Origin: Sphingomonas daechungensis
GTDB taxonomy: Bacteria > Pseudomonadota > Alphaproteobacteria > Sphingomonadales > Sphingomonadaceae
Direction of reading: 5' to 3'
Length of the DNA: 64,000 nucleotides
Assembly (NCBI RefSeq): GCF_014489495.1
Contig: NZ_CP060781.1
Coordinates: forward strand, 62,001 to 126,000
Of this stretch, positions 28,571 to 38,967 are shown piece by piece. The notes under the pieces were generated by a model. That model searched no databases and had not been told where the DNA came from. It saw only the letters and a program-made list of their open reading frames with translations. A program made the translations under genes and the position numbers. Position 1 is the stretch's first letter. Every line of letters begins with the position of its first letter.

Positions 28571-29338
28571 ATGACTGACAGACCGCTCGAAGGCCGTCAC
28601 GCGCTGATCACCGGCGGCGGCACCGGCATCGGCGCCGCAACCGCGGAGCTTCTCCATGCGGCGGGCGCACGAATTTCGCTGCTCGGACGCCGGCTGGAGC
28701 CCCTGTGCGACGTCGCCAGTGCCGTCGGCGGGACACCGGTTCAGTGCGACGTGACGGACCACGACAACATCACGCGCGCGTTCGAGCAGGCGCGGACTGC
28801 CAATGGCCTGATTGATCTTCTGATCGTCAACGCCGGGATCGCTGAGAGCGCGCCCTTCCACAAGATGACCCGAGAGAGCTGGGATCGCATCATTGCGGTC
28901 AATCTGACCGGCGCCTTCGACACGGTTCAGGCCGGCCTTCCGGACCTGCTCCAGGCCGAAGATGCCCGCGTCGTGTTCATTGCTTCGGTGGCCAGCCTGC
29001 GCGGCGTTCCTTACGCGGCGCACTATGCTGCATCGAAGCACGGATTGCTCGGCCTGATGCGGTCGATGGCGGCGGAGTATGCCAAGTCCAGGATGACTGT
29101 GAACGCGATCTGCCCGGGCTATGTCGATACGCCGATGACGGACCAATCCGTATCGCGCGTGTCGCAGATTACGGGGAAGGGCGACGATTTCGCGCGGTCG
29201 GCGATCACCAACATGAATGCGAGCGGCCGGCTGGTCGATCCGACGGCGATCGCCAATTTGGTGCTGACGGTCTGCCTGCCGCTCAGTCGCGACATCAACG
29301 GGGCGGCGATCACCATCGATGGGGGCACGGCCGCGTGA
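28571..29338 (+). CDS. SDR family oxidoreductase (3-hydroxyacyl-CoA dehydrogenase-type)
   Basis: The 255-residue protein has the classic SDR NAD(P)-binding motif TGGGTGIG (about 15-22), an NAG triad (VNAGIAE), and the catalytic YAASK (about 157-161) with the usual Ser in FIASVASL. It is the first gene of an operon of an enoyl-CoA hydratase, an acyl-CoA dehydrogenase, a RidA protein and an aryl-CoA ligase. In such aryl-CoA pathways this enzyme oxidises a hydroxyacyl-CoA. The stop overlaps the next GTG by four bases. Confidence 0.9.
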   Translation: MTDRPLEGRHALITGGGTGIGAATAELLHAAGARISLLGRRLEPLCDVASAVGGTPVQCDVTDHDNITRAFEQARTANGLIDLLIVNAGIAESAPFHKMTRESWDRIIAVNLTGAFDTVQAGLPDLLQAEDARVVFIASVASLRGVPYAAHYAASKHGLLGLMRSMAAEYAKSRMTVNAICPGYVDTPMTDQSVSRVSQITGKGDDFARSAITNMNASGRLVDPTAIANLVLTVCLPLSRDINGAAITIDGGTAA

Positions 29339-30144
29339 GATTCGATCCTGCGACGTTTCGCCCCGAACACTTCCTGTGGAAGTTCGAAGGCGGCGTCGCG
29401 ACGGTCACGCTCAACAGGCCAGAGCGCAAGAACCCGCTGACGTTCGAAAGCTATGCCGAGCTTCGCGATACCTTTCGCGCGCTGACTGATGCGAAGGACG
29501 TCAAGGTCGTCGTCATTTGCGGCGAGGGCGGCAATTTCTGCTCTGGCGGCGACGTGCACGAGATCATCGGCCCGCTGACCAGAATGGATGACTCCGGCCT
29601 GTTGCAGTTCACGACGATGACCGGCGACCTTGTCAAAGCCATCCGTGCCTGCCCGCAACCGATCATTGCCGCTGTCGAAGGCGTCTGCGCTGGCGCGGGA
29701 GCGATCCTGGCGATGTCGAGCGACATCCGCTTCGCCTCGCCAAGCGCCAAGACCGCATTTCTGTTTACACGCGTCGGCCTGTCCGGTGCGGACATGGGCG
29801 CATGCGCGATCCTGCCGCGCATCATCGGTCACGGACGCGCGTCGGAACTGCTGTTCACGGGCCGGTCTATGGGCGCCGACGAAGGCCTCGCCTGGGGCTT
29901 CTGGAACCGCGTGGTCGAGGACGTTCTGGCGGAAGCGAATGCGCTTGCGCTGGAGCTCGCACGCGGTCCGACCTTCGCGCACGCGATGACCAAGCGCCAG
30001 CTCGATGCCGAATGGCATGTGTCCATCGATGAGGCGATCACGATGGAGGCGCAGGCGCAGGCGATCTGCATGAAGACCAAAGACTTCCACCGCGCCTACG
30101 AGGCCTTCGCCAACAAGCGGAAGCCGGAGTTCAAGGGCGATTGA
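29335..30144 (+). CDS. Enoyl-CoA hydratase/isomerase family protein
   Basis: The GTG start overlaps the SDR stop (GTGA). The 269-residue product has the crotonase motifs: [43 protein letters not shown] (oxyanion-hole CSGGDV) and [24 protein letters not shown]. It probably hydrates or isomerises a CoA thioester in the aryl-CoA pathway encoded here. About 140 bases separate it from the next gene, so that part of the operon may have an internal promoter. Confidence 0.9.
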   Translation: MRFDPATFRPEHFLWKFEGGVATVTLNRPERKNPLTFESYAELRDTFRALTDAKDVKVVVICGEGGNFCSGGDVHEIIGPLTRMDDSGLLQFTTMTGDLVKAIRACPQPIIAAVEGVCAGAGAILAMSSDIRFASPSAKTAFLFTRVGLSGADMGACAILPRIIGHGRASELLFTGRSMGADEGLAWGFWNRVVEDVLAEANALALELARGPTFAHAMTKRQLDAEWHVSIDEAITMEAQAQAICMKTKDFHRAYEAFANKRKPEFKGD

Positions 30145-30287
30145 CCGGCTGTCCTACAGCCTATGATTTGGGTTAGGCGTCGTCCGATGTCGAGCCGCGC
30201 ATCTTTTCGGTCGAATGTCAGCTCGAACGCAGCTCGTGTTCCGTCGCGGAATCATGCTCGTCACTGCGAACATTGGGAACATTCGCG

Positions 30288-31435
30288 GTGAGCGATCGCA
30301 CTTTCCTCGCCTGGCCCTTCTTCGAGGAGCGACACCGTGCGCTGGCGGCGGAACTCGAAGCTTGGTGCGAAGCTACGATTCACGATGCCGAAGCCGCCGA
30401 CCCGGACGAGGCTTGCCGCTCGCTCGTGCAGGAGCTGGGGAGCGCGGGTTTCCTGAAGTTGTGCGTCGGCGATGGGGATTCTCGACCTGACGTCCGCAGC
30501 CTCGCCATCTGCCGCGAGATCCTCGCGCGCTATCACGGCCTCGCCGATTTCGCTTTCGCCATGCAGGGGCTCGGCTCCGGGGCGATCAGCCTGTTCGGCA
30601 CCATCGAGCAGAAGCGCGAATGGCTTCCGCGTGTCGCCAGCGGCAAGGCCGTGGCTGCCTTTGCCATGACCGAACCCGAATGCGGATCGGACGCGGCGAA
30701 CATGGCGAGCTCGGCGATGCGCGACGGCAACGAATGGGTGCTGGTCGGCGAGAAGACCTACATTTCCAACGGCGGCATTGCAGACTTCTATCTGACCTTC
30801 GCGCGCACCGGTGAGGGCGAAGGATCGCGGGGCTATCCGCCTTCATTGTGCCGGCCGGCGGTGTCCAAATCGTCGAGCGCATCGACGCCATTGCCGCCCA
30901 CCCCTTGGCGCGCCTCAAGTATGACAATGTCCGAATCCCTGCGGATGCGATTGTCGGCGAACCGGGCGAAGGCTTTCGCGTTGGCATGGAAACGCTGAAC
31001 CTGTTCCGCGTGACCGTCGGCGCTGCGGCGCTTGGCTTCGCGCGACGGGCGCTGGACGAAGCGCTGGCCTTTTCGTCGAACCGCCGCCTCGGCACCGGCA
31101 AGCTCGCCGAAAATGCCGTGACGCAGGCCAAGCTCGCCGACATGGCGACCGCCATCGATGCGTCGGCGCTGCTGATCTATCGGGCGGCGTGGCAGCAAGA
31201 CGTCGGCGGAACCGATCATCGCCGTGCGGCCGCCATGGCCAAGCTGACTGCGACGGAATCCGCCCAGCAGGTGATTGACGCGGCGGTGCAGATGCACGGC
31301 GGCATGGGCGTCACGAAGGGCGCCAAGGTCGAAGAACTCTATCGCGAGATCCGCGCGCTCCGAATCTACGAAGGTGCCAGCGAGGTGCAGCGCCAGATCA
31401 TCGCCCGCGATCTGCTCAAGGAACATCGCGCATGA
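30288..31435 (+). CDS. Acyl-CoA dehydrogenase, one frameshift
   Basis: The start is GTG at 30288 ([12 protein letters not shown]). The N- and middle domains have [15 protein letters not shown] (FAD and substrate contacts) and [21 protein letters not shown] break near 30830 (GGGG short by one G) is mended to [11 protein letters not shown], and the C-terminal domain then has [60 protein letters not shown]. That gives about 382 residues. It likely oxidises an acyl-CoA intermediate. The stop overlaps the RidA start by four bases. Confidence 0.9.
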
Positions 31436-31824
31436 AAACGCTCCAGCCGCCCGGCTGGCCCCGGCCGAAGGGCTATTCCAACGGCATGGCCGCGCGTGGG
31501 CGGGTCGTGGTGACCGCCGGTGTCATCGGCTGGGACAAGGACGAGCGCTTCGCGTCCAATCGCATTGCCGACCAGTTCGCGCAGGCGCTGCGTAACATCG
31601 TCGCCATCCTCGCCTGCGACGGCGCCGACGCCTCGCGAATTGTGCGCCTGACTTGCTACGTGACCTCGATCGACGAATATCTCGAAAGCGCGAAGGAAAT
31701 CGGCGCGGCCTGGCGCGAGATCATGGGCAAGCATTATCCGGCGATGGCGCTGGTCGAGGTCGTTCGGCTGGTCGAGCGGCAGGCCAAGGTCGAAATCGAG
31801 GCGACGGCGGTGGTACCGGAGTGA
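31432..31824 (+). CDS. RidA family protein
   Basis: The 130-residue protein fits the RidA/YjgF fold: [54 protein letters not shown] and [11 protein letters not shown]...VEIEATAVV, with the conserved Arg and Glu near the C-terminus. RidA proteins hydrolyse reactive imines and enamines. RidA genes sit in aryl-CoA clusters of this type. It overlaps both neighbours (ATGA and GTGA), so it is tightly coupled to the ligase. Confidence 0.9.
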   Translation: MKTLQPPGWPRPKGYSNGMAARGRVVVTAGVIGWDKDERFASNRIADQFAQALRNIVAILACDGADASRIVRLTCYVTSIDEYLESAKEIGAAWREIMGKHYPAMALVEVVRLVERQAKVEIEATAVVPE

Positions 31825-33400
31825 GAGACCGGTTCGTCGAAGAACGATTGCCCGCTCCGGATCAGCTTCCGGAATTTCGCTTTGATCTGCCCGAAGTTCA
31901 GTATCCGGATCGCCTGAACGCAGCCGCCGAATTGTTGAAAGGCGGAGCGCCCGACGCGCTTGCGATCGTCAACGATCATGGCCGCTGGACCTACGCCGAC
32001 CTCGACAATTTCAGCGGCCGCATTGCGCGCCTGCTGGTCGAGGAAGAGGGGCTCATTCCGGGCAAGCGCGTGCTCCTGCGCGGGCCGAATGGATACACCA
32101 TCTTCGCCGCCTGGCTCGGTGTCTTGAAAGCCGGCGGAGTCGTCGTCTCGACCATGCCGCTGCTGCGCCCGGGCGAGATCGCGACGGTGATCGAACGCGC
32201 GCAGATCAGTCACGCCATCGTCGACAGCCGCTTCATCGGCGACTTCCGTGAGGCGGTCGACCAGACCCACTTCGTCAAGCACATCGTCAAATACGACGGC
32301 GACTACGGGCACGGCGAACTGGAATCCCGCACGGGACCGCTCGAACCGCTCACGCCAGTGGACACGCACCGCGACGACCCCGCGCTGATCGCCTTCACCA
32401 GCGGCACGACCGGCGTGCCCAAGGGCTGCGTCCAGTTCCACCGCGACATTCTCGCGCCGTGCGACACGTTCGCGAAGCACCTCGTCGGACCGAAGCCGGG
32501 CGACGTGTTCATGACCAGCGCGCCGATGGCCTTCACCTTCGGTCTCGGTATCACCTTGATGTTCCCGCTGCGTTTCGGCGCCGCTGCCGCGACGATCGAG
32601 CAGGCAACGCCGCCGAAGATGATCGAAGCGATGGTGAAGCACGGCGTGACACACCTCGGCACCGCACCGACCGCCTACAAGGCGATGCTGTCGCAATCCG
32701 GTCTCGACGAGGCTCTGAAGCTCCTGCGCTACTGCATCTCCGCCGGCGAGCATCTGCCCGAAGCGACTTGGCGTGCTTGGCATGAGCGGACGGGCATCAA
32801 GATAACCGACGGCATCGGCTCAACCGAGATGATGCACATCTTCGTCTCTGCGGCTGGCGAGGACATTCGCCCCGGCTCAACCGGTAAAGCGGTTCCGGGC
32901 TACACCGCGACCATCCTCGACGACGCCGGCAAACCGATGGAAGAAGGCGAAGGCAGGCTCGCGATCAAGGGACCGACCGGCTGCCGCTACCTCGATGACG
33001 AACGTCAGGCGAAATACGTCGGGAACGGCTGGAACATCACCGGCGACACCTACCGTCGCGACGCCGACGGCTACTACTGGTACCTCGCCCGCAGCGACGA
33101 CATGATCGTCAGCTCCGGCTACAACATCGGTGCTCCCGAAGTCGAAAACGCCCTCCTGGCGCACCCCGCGGTCACCGAATGCGCCGTCATCGGCATCCCC
33201 TGCGCCGAGCGCGGCCAGAAGGTGAAAGCCTTCATCGTCCTCGCCGACTTCGCCGAACCCAGCCCCGAGCTAAAGGAAAAGCTCCAGTCCTTCGTGAAAG
33301 ACCAGATCGCCCCCTACAAATACCCCGCGAGATAGAATTCGTGGAGGCCTTGCCGAAGACGGCGACGGGTAAGCTCCGGCGAAGCGAATTAAGGAGGTGA
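31821..33400 (+). CDS. Aryl-CoA ligase of the 2-aminobenzoate-CoA ligase type, one frameshift
   Basis: The GTG start overlaps the RidA stop. The N-terminus (LPAPDQLPEFRFDLPEVQYPDRLN) closely fits 2-aminobenzoate-CoA ligases. The AMP-binding P-loop is FTSGTTGVPKGC (about 195-206), later motifs are GIGSTEMMHIF and GDTYRRDADGYYWYLARSDDMI. A break near 33323 (CCCC short by one C) restores YKYPREIEFVEALPKTATGKLRR with the catalytic Lys. Total about 526 residues. It activates an aromatic acid to its CoA ester, the entry step of the cluster. Confidence 0.88.
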
Positions 33401-33406
33401 CCCAGG

Positions 33407-33541
33407 TTGAATCGCCATCGGTTCAAGCACGGGAAAGACGACACTGGAGCGGGCAGGCCGGGGAGCGTTCCTGAACCGAGCGCAAAGAACGGTCGGATAG
33501 CTGACGTGGCACCTTCATCCTTTCGGTGCTCGCCTACCTAG
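33407..33541 (+). CDS. Possible 44-codon small ORF with a perfect Shine-Dalgarno sequence
   Basis: AAGGAGGTGA (33391-33400) overlaps the ligase stop codon and lies 9 bases before TTG at 33407. The frame runs 44 codons to TAG without interruption. The product is basic and hydrophilic, with no recognisable family. The ribosome site is the best match to the anti-SD I saw in this window, which argues for translation; the TTG start and lack of homology argue against it. Confidence 0.3.
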   Translation: MNRHRFKHGKDDTGAGRPGSVPEPSAKNGRIADVAPSSFRCSPT

Positions 33542-33733
33542 GTCAATGGCCAAATCCCGTTACCGTCCAGTGTCTGGTTAGAAAAATGCTATAGCATGCG
33601 ACAAGTTCCCTTTCCATTACGAAGTCACGAAGCCTTTCTCAAAAGAAGACAGAATCGGCGAGATCAAGAGTGTCCTGTTTTTCCGTAATACTACCAATAT
33701 TCTTTTTAAATCAAAGTCACTTCAGGTGTTTCT
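33542..33733. other. AT-rich intergenic region upstream of esterase
   Basis: This 192-base stretch becomes clearly AT-rich towards its end (about 33690-33720). It should hold the promoter of the following esterase gene. No palindrome or clear box was found. Confidence 0.35.
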
Positions 33734-34383
33734 TTGGTGCTTGTGATCTTTTCGGTGCTTTCGCAGCCGACTTTGGCGCACTCCTACGAATCTGTGCAGC
33801 TCGTGAGTCCCAAAGCTTATCTTTATGTGCCAGCGAACTTGTCGGACCCTGCGCCTCTAATCGTCTTGTTGCACGGCGCGAGTGGTGACGCTCGCGAATT
33901 CATTGAAAGTTCAAGCGGGATGCGAGCTCGAAGGGCGTACTTCTCTTATCGGTCCAATCTACCGGCAAAACCTGGGCGCTGCGGAAGCCGAGGGACGGGG
34001 AAGCGGACGTCGCCAACATCAAGGCGGCGATCGCGAGCTTGTCGGGGAAAACTTTGATCGCACCAGAGCGCACAGTCGTAATGGGTTTCTCTGACGGCGC
34101 CAGTTACGCACTGTCCGTCGGGATGGCTTATCCGAAGCTCTTCCGCACCATCGTTGCCTTCTCACCCGGTTATGCCTTCGCGCCGTGGAATCTCGATACG
34201 ACGCAGCGCATCTTCATCTCGCATGGCCGCCGCCACCCGATCCTGCCGGCAGACAACACGCGGCGGATGGTCGAGGGACTGGAGCGCGCCGGCTTCGAAC
34301 CGGAGGTTCATTGGTTCAACGGCGGTCACGAAATCGATCCACAGCTCAAGAAAGCCGCCTTCGACTTCGCGCTCGCGCCGTAG
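33734..34383 (+). CDS. Alpha/beta hydrolase (LpqC/PHB-depolymerase-like esterase), one frameshift
   Basis: The frame opens at TTG with a short hydrophobic leader ending near TLAHS, so the protein is probably exported. PLIVLLHGASGDAREF is the oxyanion-hole region. A break near 33915 (GTTC, one T missing) restores FKRDASSKGVLLLSVQSTGKTW, and the rest has the nucleophile GFSDGASYAL and the His in NGGHEIDPQLKK. The repaired protein is about 216 residues. It is a close paralogue of the gene at 38948. The substrate is unknown. Confidence 0.75.
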
Positions 34384-34428
34384 CGGCAAGGGTGGAGGTT
34401 CGCCGCGGCCCGCGCTAGTGGCTTCGCG

Positions 34429-36561
34429 GTGACCGACAAGCCGACCAAATCCGCCTGGGAGACGCTCGCTGCGAAGGAGTCGCGGGGCAAGGATCTGACG
34501 CGCGAGACCTTCGAGGGCATCCGCCTCGACAATGTCTACGGACCCGACGCCGGCATCGACAGCGGCTATCCGGGCGTCGCTCCGTTCACCCGCGGCCCCT
34601 ATGCAACGATGTACGCGGGCCGGCCGTGGACGATCCGCCAGTACGCCGGCTTTTCGACCGCCGAAGAGTCCAACGCCTTCTACCGCCGCAACCTCGCCGC
34701 GGGTCAGAAGGGGCTGAGCGTCGCCTTCGACCTAGCCACCCACCGCGGTTACGACAGCGACAATCCGCGCGTTGCGGGCGACGTCGGCATGGCGGGCGTC
34801 GCGATCGACAGCGTCGAGGACATGAAGGTTCTGTTCGACGGCATCCCGCTCGGCGAGATGTCGGTCAGCATGACCATGAACGGCGCGGTGCTTCCGGTCA
34901 TGGCTTTCTTCATCGTTGCGGGCGAGGAACAGGGCGTCCCGCACGCGCAGCTGACCGGCACGATCCAGAACGACATTCTCAAAGAGTTCGCGGTCCGCAA
35001 CACCTACATTTATCCGCCCGAGCCGAGCATGCGGATCGTGTCGGATGTGATCGCTTTCTGCGCTCGCGAGATGCCGAAGTTCAACTCGATCTCGATCAGC
35101 GGCTATCACATGCACGAGGCCGGGGCGACGGCGGTGCAGGAGCTCGCCTACACGCTCGCTGACGGCATGGAATATGCGCGCGCGGCGATGAAGCAGGGGC
35201 TCGAAATCGACGCCTTCGCCGGACGCCTCAGCTTCTTCTTCGGCATCGGCATGAACCTGTTCATGGAGGTCGCGAAGCTGCGCGCGGCGCGCACGCTCTG
35301 GCACCGGATCATGACCGACCTCGGCGCGCAGAAGGACGAGTCCAAGCGCCTGCGCACGCACTGCCAGACGTCGGGCGTCAGCCTCACCGAGCAGGACCCG
35401 TACAACAATATCGTGCGCACCACGGTCGAGGCGCTGGCGGCGGTGCTCGGCGGCACGCAGTCGCTGCACACCAACAGCTTCGACGAAGCAATTGCGCTGC
35501 CGACCGATTTCAGCGCGCGCATCGCCCGCAACACGCAGCTGATCCTAGCCGAGGAGAGCGGCATCACCGCCGTCGCCGACCCGCTCGGCGGAAGCTGGTA
35601 TGTCGAAAAACTGACCCGAGAGCTGGAAGAGCGCGCGTGGGCGCTGATCCAGGAAGTCGAGCAGCACGGTGGGATGACCAAGGCGGTCGCCGAAGGACTG
35701 CCGAAGCATCGCATCGAAGAAGCGGCCGCGGCTCGTGCAGCGAAGGTCGATACGGGCGAAACGGTGATCGTGGGCGTCAACCGCTACCGGCTGGAAAATG
35801 AGCCGGAGGTCGACATTCTCGAGGTCGACAACGCCCGCGTTCGGGCCGGCCAGATTGCGCGGATCGAAAAGACGCGCGCGTCACGCGACGAGGACAAGGT
35901 GCGCGTGGCACTCACGGCGTTGGAAGAAGGCGCGCGCGGCAATGCGAACCTGCTCGAACTGAGCGTCGCGGCAGCGCGCGAACGCGCGACGCTCGGCGAG
36001 ATTTCGGACGCGCTGGAGCGCGCCTTCGGCCGCTACCACACGACGCCCGAACCGGTGCGCGACATCTACGGCAAGACGCGCAACGACGACCGCTGGAAAG
36101 CTGCGGAAGGCGGAACGCGCTCGGTCGCCGATCGGCTCGGCCGCAAGCCGCGAATCATGATCGCCAAGATGGGTCAGGACGGCCACGACCGCGGCGCTAA
36201 CCTCGTGTCGTCGGCGTTCACCGACCTCGGCTTCGAAGTAATCCCCGGACCCTTGTTCCAGACCCCGCGCGAGACCGCGCAAATGGCGATTGAGAATGAT
36301 GTCGACGTCGTCGGCGCGTCGTCGCTCGCCGCAGGCCACCGCACGCTCATTCCGGAAATGATCGAGGCGCTGAAAGACATGGGCCGCGCTGACATCAAGG
36401 TCGTTGCCGGCGGCGTCATTCCCGCACAGGATTATGCGCTCCTACGCGCGGCGGGCGTGCAGGCGATCTTCGGCCCAGGCACGAACCTCGCCGACGCGGC
36501 CGACGAAGTGTTGCGCCTGCTCGGCCACAACCGCCCGCCGCTCGATGAGGCCGCTGAGTGA
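34429..36561 (+). CDS. scpA: Methylmalonyl-CoA mutase (single-chain)
   Basis: The GTG start gives a 710-residue product. The N-terminal TIM barrel starts with [31 protein letters not shown], and the substrate tunnel includes [12 protein letters not shown] and [12 protein letters not shown]. The C-terminal B12 domain begins [21 protein letters not shown] with the DxHxxG cobalt-ligand motif. It interconverts (R)-methylmalonyl-CoA and succinyl-CoA using adenosylcobalamin. It heads a cluster with propionyl-CoA carboxylase subunits and the epimerase, completing the route from propionyl-CoA to the TCA cycle. No frameshift disturbs it. Confidence 0.97.
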   Translation: MTDKPTKSAWETLAAKESRGKDLTRETFEGIRLDNVYGPDAGIDSGYPGVAPFTRGPYATMYAGRPWTIRQYAGFSTAEESNAFYRRNLAAGQKGLSVAFDLATHRGYDSDNPRVAGDVGMAGVAIDSVEDMKVLFDGIPLGEMSVSMTMNGAVLPVMAFFIVAGEEQGVPHAQLTGTIQNDILKEFAVRNTYIYPPEPSMRIVSDVIAFCAREMPKFNSISISGYHMHEAGATAVQELAYTLADGMEYARAAMKQGLEIDAFAGRLSFFFGIGMNLFMEVAKLRAARTLWHRIMTDLGAQKDESKRLRTHCQTSGVSLTEQDPYNNIVRTTVEALAAVLGGTQSLHTNSFDEAIALPTDFSARIARNTQLILAEESGITAVADPLGGSWYVEKLTRELEERAWALIQEVEQHGGMTKAVAEGLPKHRIEEAAAARAAKVDTGETVIVGVNRYRLENEPEVDILEVDNARVRAGQIARIEKTRASRDEDKVRVALTALEEGARGNANLLELSVAAARERATLGEISDALERAFGRYHTTPEPVRDIYGKTRNDDRWKAAEGGTRSVADRLGRKPRIMIAKMGQDGHDRGANLVSSAFTDLGFEVIPGPLFQTPRETAQMAIENDVDVVGASSLAAGHRTLIPEMIEALKDMGRADIKVVAGGVIPAQDYALLRAAGVQAIFGPGTNLADAADEVLRLLGHNRPPLDEAAE

Positions 36562-36947
36562 TTGCATTGTTGTTGGCGGTCGCAGCTCCCGAGCCGGAAA
36601 CTTGTGACGGATCGCAGCGCGAACTGAACGAATGTGCAGCGAGATATTACAAGCAGGCCGATCGCGAACTTAACGTCCAGTGGACAAAGACGCTCGCAAC
36701 GCTTCGGCGCCACGACAAAGCCATGAGCGAGTGGCCATCATACCGAGGCGCCAGCGCTGATACTTTGTTGAAAGCACAACGCGCCTGGCTGATGTACCGC
36801 GAACAAAGCTGTGAGACATCGGCCCGGATTTCCGCCGGGACGATCGCGCCAATGAACTACTACGTTTGCATGTTTGGAATGACCCGTGCACGCACCGAGG
36901 AATTGCGGACGTTGACGATCAATCCCAATAGCGACGAGCCCCTGTGA
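36558..36947 (+). CDS. LprI-like (DUF1311) protein
   Basis: The 129-residue protein begins at a GTG overlapping the mutase stop. It has a short hydrophobic leader and the DUF1311 pattern: [46 protein letters not shown] and a third Cys-containing segment, with four or more cysteines likely forming disulfides. LprI-type proteins are exported; some inhibit lysozyme. Why it lies between two CoA enzymes is not clear. Confidence 0.75.
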   Translation: MIALLLAVAAPEPETCDGSQRELNECAARYYKQADRELNVQWTKTLATLRRHDKAMSEWPSYRGASADTLLKAQRAWLMYREQSCETSARISAGTIAPMNYYVCMFGMTRARTEELRTLTINPNSDEPL

Positions 36948-36960
36948 GGTTCCGGTACTG

Positions 36961-38967
36961 ATGTTCAAGAAAATCCTGATCGCCAATCGCGGGGAAATCG
37001 CCTGCCGCGTCATTCGCACGGCGAAGCGCATGGGCATCAAGACGGTCGCGGTTTACTCCGATGCTGACGCTCGCGCGCCGCATGTTCGCATGGCCGACGA
37101 AGCGGTTCGACTTGGCCCGCCGCCCGCGTCGGAATCCTACCTCAAGGCCGAGCTGATCATCGATGCCTGCAAGGCGACCGGCGCCGAAGCGGTGCATCCC
37201 GGCTACGGCTTCCTGTCGGAGCGCACGACCTTCGCCAAGGCGCTCGAAAAGGCCGGCATCGCCTTCATCGGTCCGCCGCCCAAGGCGATCGCCGCGATGG
37301 GCGACAAGATCGAGTCCAAGAAGCTCGCGCAGAAAGCGGGCGTGAACGTCGTCCCCGGCTATCTCGGCGACATCGCTACGACCGACGATGCGGTGAAGAT
37401 TGCCAAGGACATTGGCTATCCGGTCATGATGAAGGCCTCCGCCGGCGGCGGCGGCAAGGGCATGCGCCTAGCGTGGTCGGAGAAGGATGTGCGCGAGGGC
37501 TTCGACGCCACCAAGCGCGAAGGCCTCAACAGCTTCGGCGACGACCGCGTCTTCATCGAGAAGTTCATCGAGCAGCCGCGCCACATCGAGATCCAGGTGC
37601 TCGGCGACCAGCACGGCAACATTCTCTATCTTGGCGAGCGCGAATGCTCGATCCAGCGCCGCCACCAGAAAGTAGTCGAGGAGGCGCCGTCGCCCTTCGT
37701 CACGCCGGAAATGCGCAAGGCGATGGGCGAGCAGGCCGTCGCCCTCGCCCGCGCGGTCGGATATTATTCCGCGGGCACGGTCGAGCTGATCGTTTCCGGC
37801 GCGGACACGAGTGGCAAGAGCTTCTACTTCCTCGAGATGAACACACGGCTGCAGGTCGAGCATCCGGTGACCGAGGAAGTCACCGGCCTCGACCTCGTCG
37901 AGCAGATGATCCGCGTCGCAGCGGGCGAGAAATTGAAGCTCAAGCAGGACGACGTGAAGCTCAACGGCTGGGCCGTCGAGAACCGCGTCTATGCCGAAGA
38001 CCCATATCGCGGCTTTCTGCCCTCGACCGGCCGCCTCGTCCGCTATCGGCCTTCACCTCAGAAGCGCGACGGCATCGTCGTCCGCGTCGACGATGGCGTG
38101 TTCGAAGGCGGCGAAGTTTCGATGTTCTACGACCCGATGATCGCCAAGCTGGTCACTTGGGCGCCGACCCGCGAAGCCGCGATCGACGCGCAGGTTGCGG
38201 CGCTCGACGCGTTCGAGATCGACGGCATCGGCCACAACGTCGATTTCCTCTCCGCGCTGATGCAGCACCCGCGCTTCCGCGAAGGAAACATCACCACCAA
38301 CTTCATCGTCGAGGAATATCCGGAAGGCTTCGAGGGCGCTCCGGCTGACGAACAGCTGATCGCCGACCTCGCCGCCATCGCCGCGATGATCGAGACGACG
38401 CGGGAAGCGCGCGCGGGCCTGATCAGCGACCAGCTCGACACGAACATCGAACCGCCGCGTGACCACGCGGTGAAGATCGGCGGGGCCGTCCACCGAGTGC
38501 ACATCGAGCCGTTCGAGGGCGGGACGATGGCGAGCGTCGACGGCGGCGCGCCGGTCGAGATTTTCGGCAGCTGGACGCCGGGCCAACGGCTGCTGGGCCT
38601 GACCATCGGCGGACGCCAACGGACGGTGCAGGTCGACCGTCAGGGCCGCAAGTGGGAGCTTGCGACACGCGGTGCGACACACAAGGTTCAAGTGCTCGAC
38701 CCGCACGTCGCCGAGTTGTCGGTGCACATGATCGAAAAGGCGCCGCCCGACCTCTCACGGCTGCTGCTCGCGCCAATGCCGGGCCTGGTGACGCGCCTTG
38801 ACGTGAAGACCGGCGACCAGGTCGAGCCGGGCCAGACGGTGGCGATCATGGAAGCGATGAAGATGGAAAACATCCTCCGCGCGCCCAAGGCCGCGACGGT
38901 CAAGGCGACACCGGTGAAAGCCGGCGAAAGCGTCGCCGTCGATCAGGTCATCGTGGAGTTTGAGTAG
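36961..38967 (+). CDS. pccA: Acetyl/propionyl-CoA carboxylase alpha subunit (biotin carboxylase plus biotin carrier)
   Basis: The 668-residue product opens with FKKILIANRGEIACRVIRTAKRMGIKTVAVYSDAD (biotin carboxylase), has ATP-grasp motifs MMKASAGGGGKGMRL and EMNTRLQVEHPVTEEVTGLDLV, and the C-terminus holds the biotin motif EAMKMEN (Lys near 637). It carboxylates biotin and delivers it to the beta subunit encoded at 40788. With the mutase and epimerase this forms a propionate assimilation cluster. The last bases overlap the convergent esterase gene. Confidence 0.95.
   Translation: MFKKILIANRGEIACRVIRTAKRMGIKTVAVYSDADARAPHVRMADEAVRLGPPPASESYLKAELIIDACKATGAEAVHPGYGFLSERTTFAKALEKAGIAFIGPPPKAIAAMGDKIESKKLAQKAGVNVVPGYLGDIATTDDAVKIAKDIGYPVMMKASAGGGGKGMRLAWSEKDVREGFDATKREGLNSFGDDRVFIEKFIEQPRHIEIQVLGDQHGNILYLGERECSIQRRHQKVVEEAPSPFVTPEMRKAMGEQAVALARAVGYYSAGTVELIVSGADTSGKSFYFLEMNTRLQVEHPVTEEVTGLDLVEQMIRVAAGEKLKLKQDDVKLNGWAVENRVYAEDPYRGFLPSTGRLVRYRPSPQKRDGIVVRVDDGVFEGGEVSMFYDPMIAKLVTWAPTREAAIDAQVAALDAFEIDGIGHNVDFLSALMQHPRFREGNITTNFIVEEYPEGFEGAPADEQLIADLAAIAAMIETTREARAGLISDQLDTNIEPPRDHAVKIGGAVHRVHIEPFEGGTMASVDGGAPVEIFGSWTPGQRLLGLTIGGRQRTVQVDRQGRKWELATRGATHKVQVLDPHVAELSVHMIEKAPPDLSRLLLAPMPGLVTRLDVKTGDQVEPGQTVAIMEAMKMENILRAPKAATVKATPVKAGESVAVDQVIVEFE

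Noticed and set aside
31734-32783. A 349-codon frame opposite the aryl-CoA ligase
   Set aside because: It is an antisense shadow of the ligase, with no motif or start signal.
33391-33415. A remnant of an antisense 16S rRNA 3' end
   Set aside because: Fourteen of the first fifteen bases match the complement of the 16S end, but the rest does not; a strong ribosome site is the simpler explanation.
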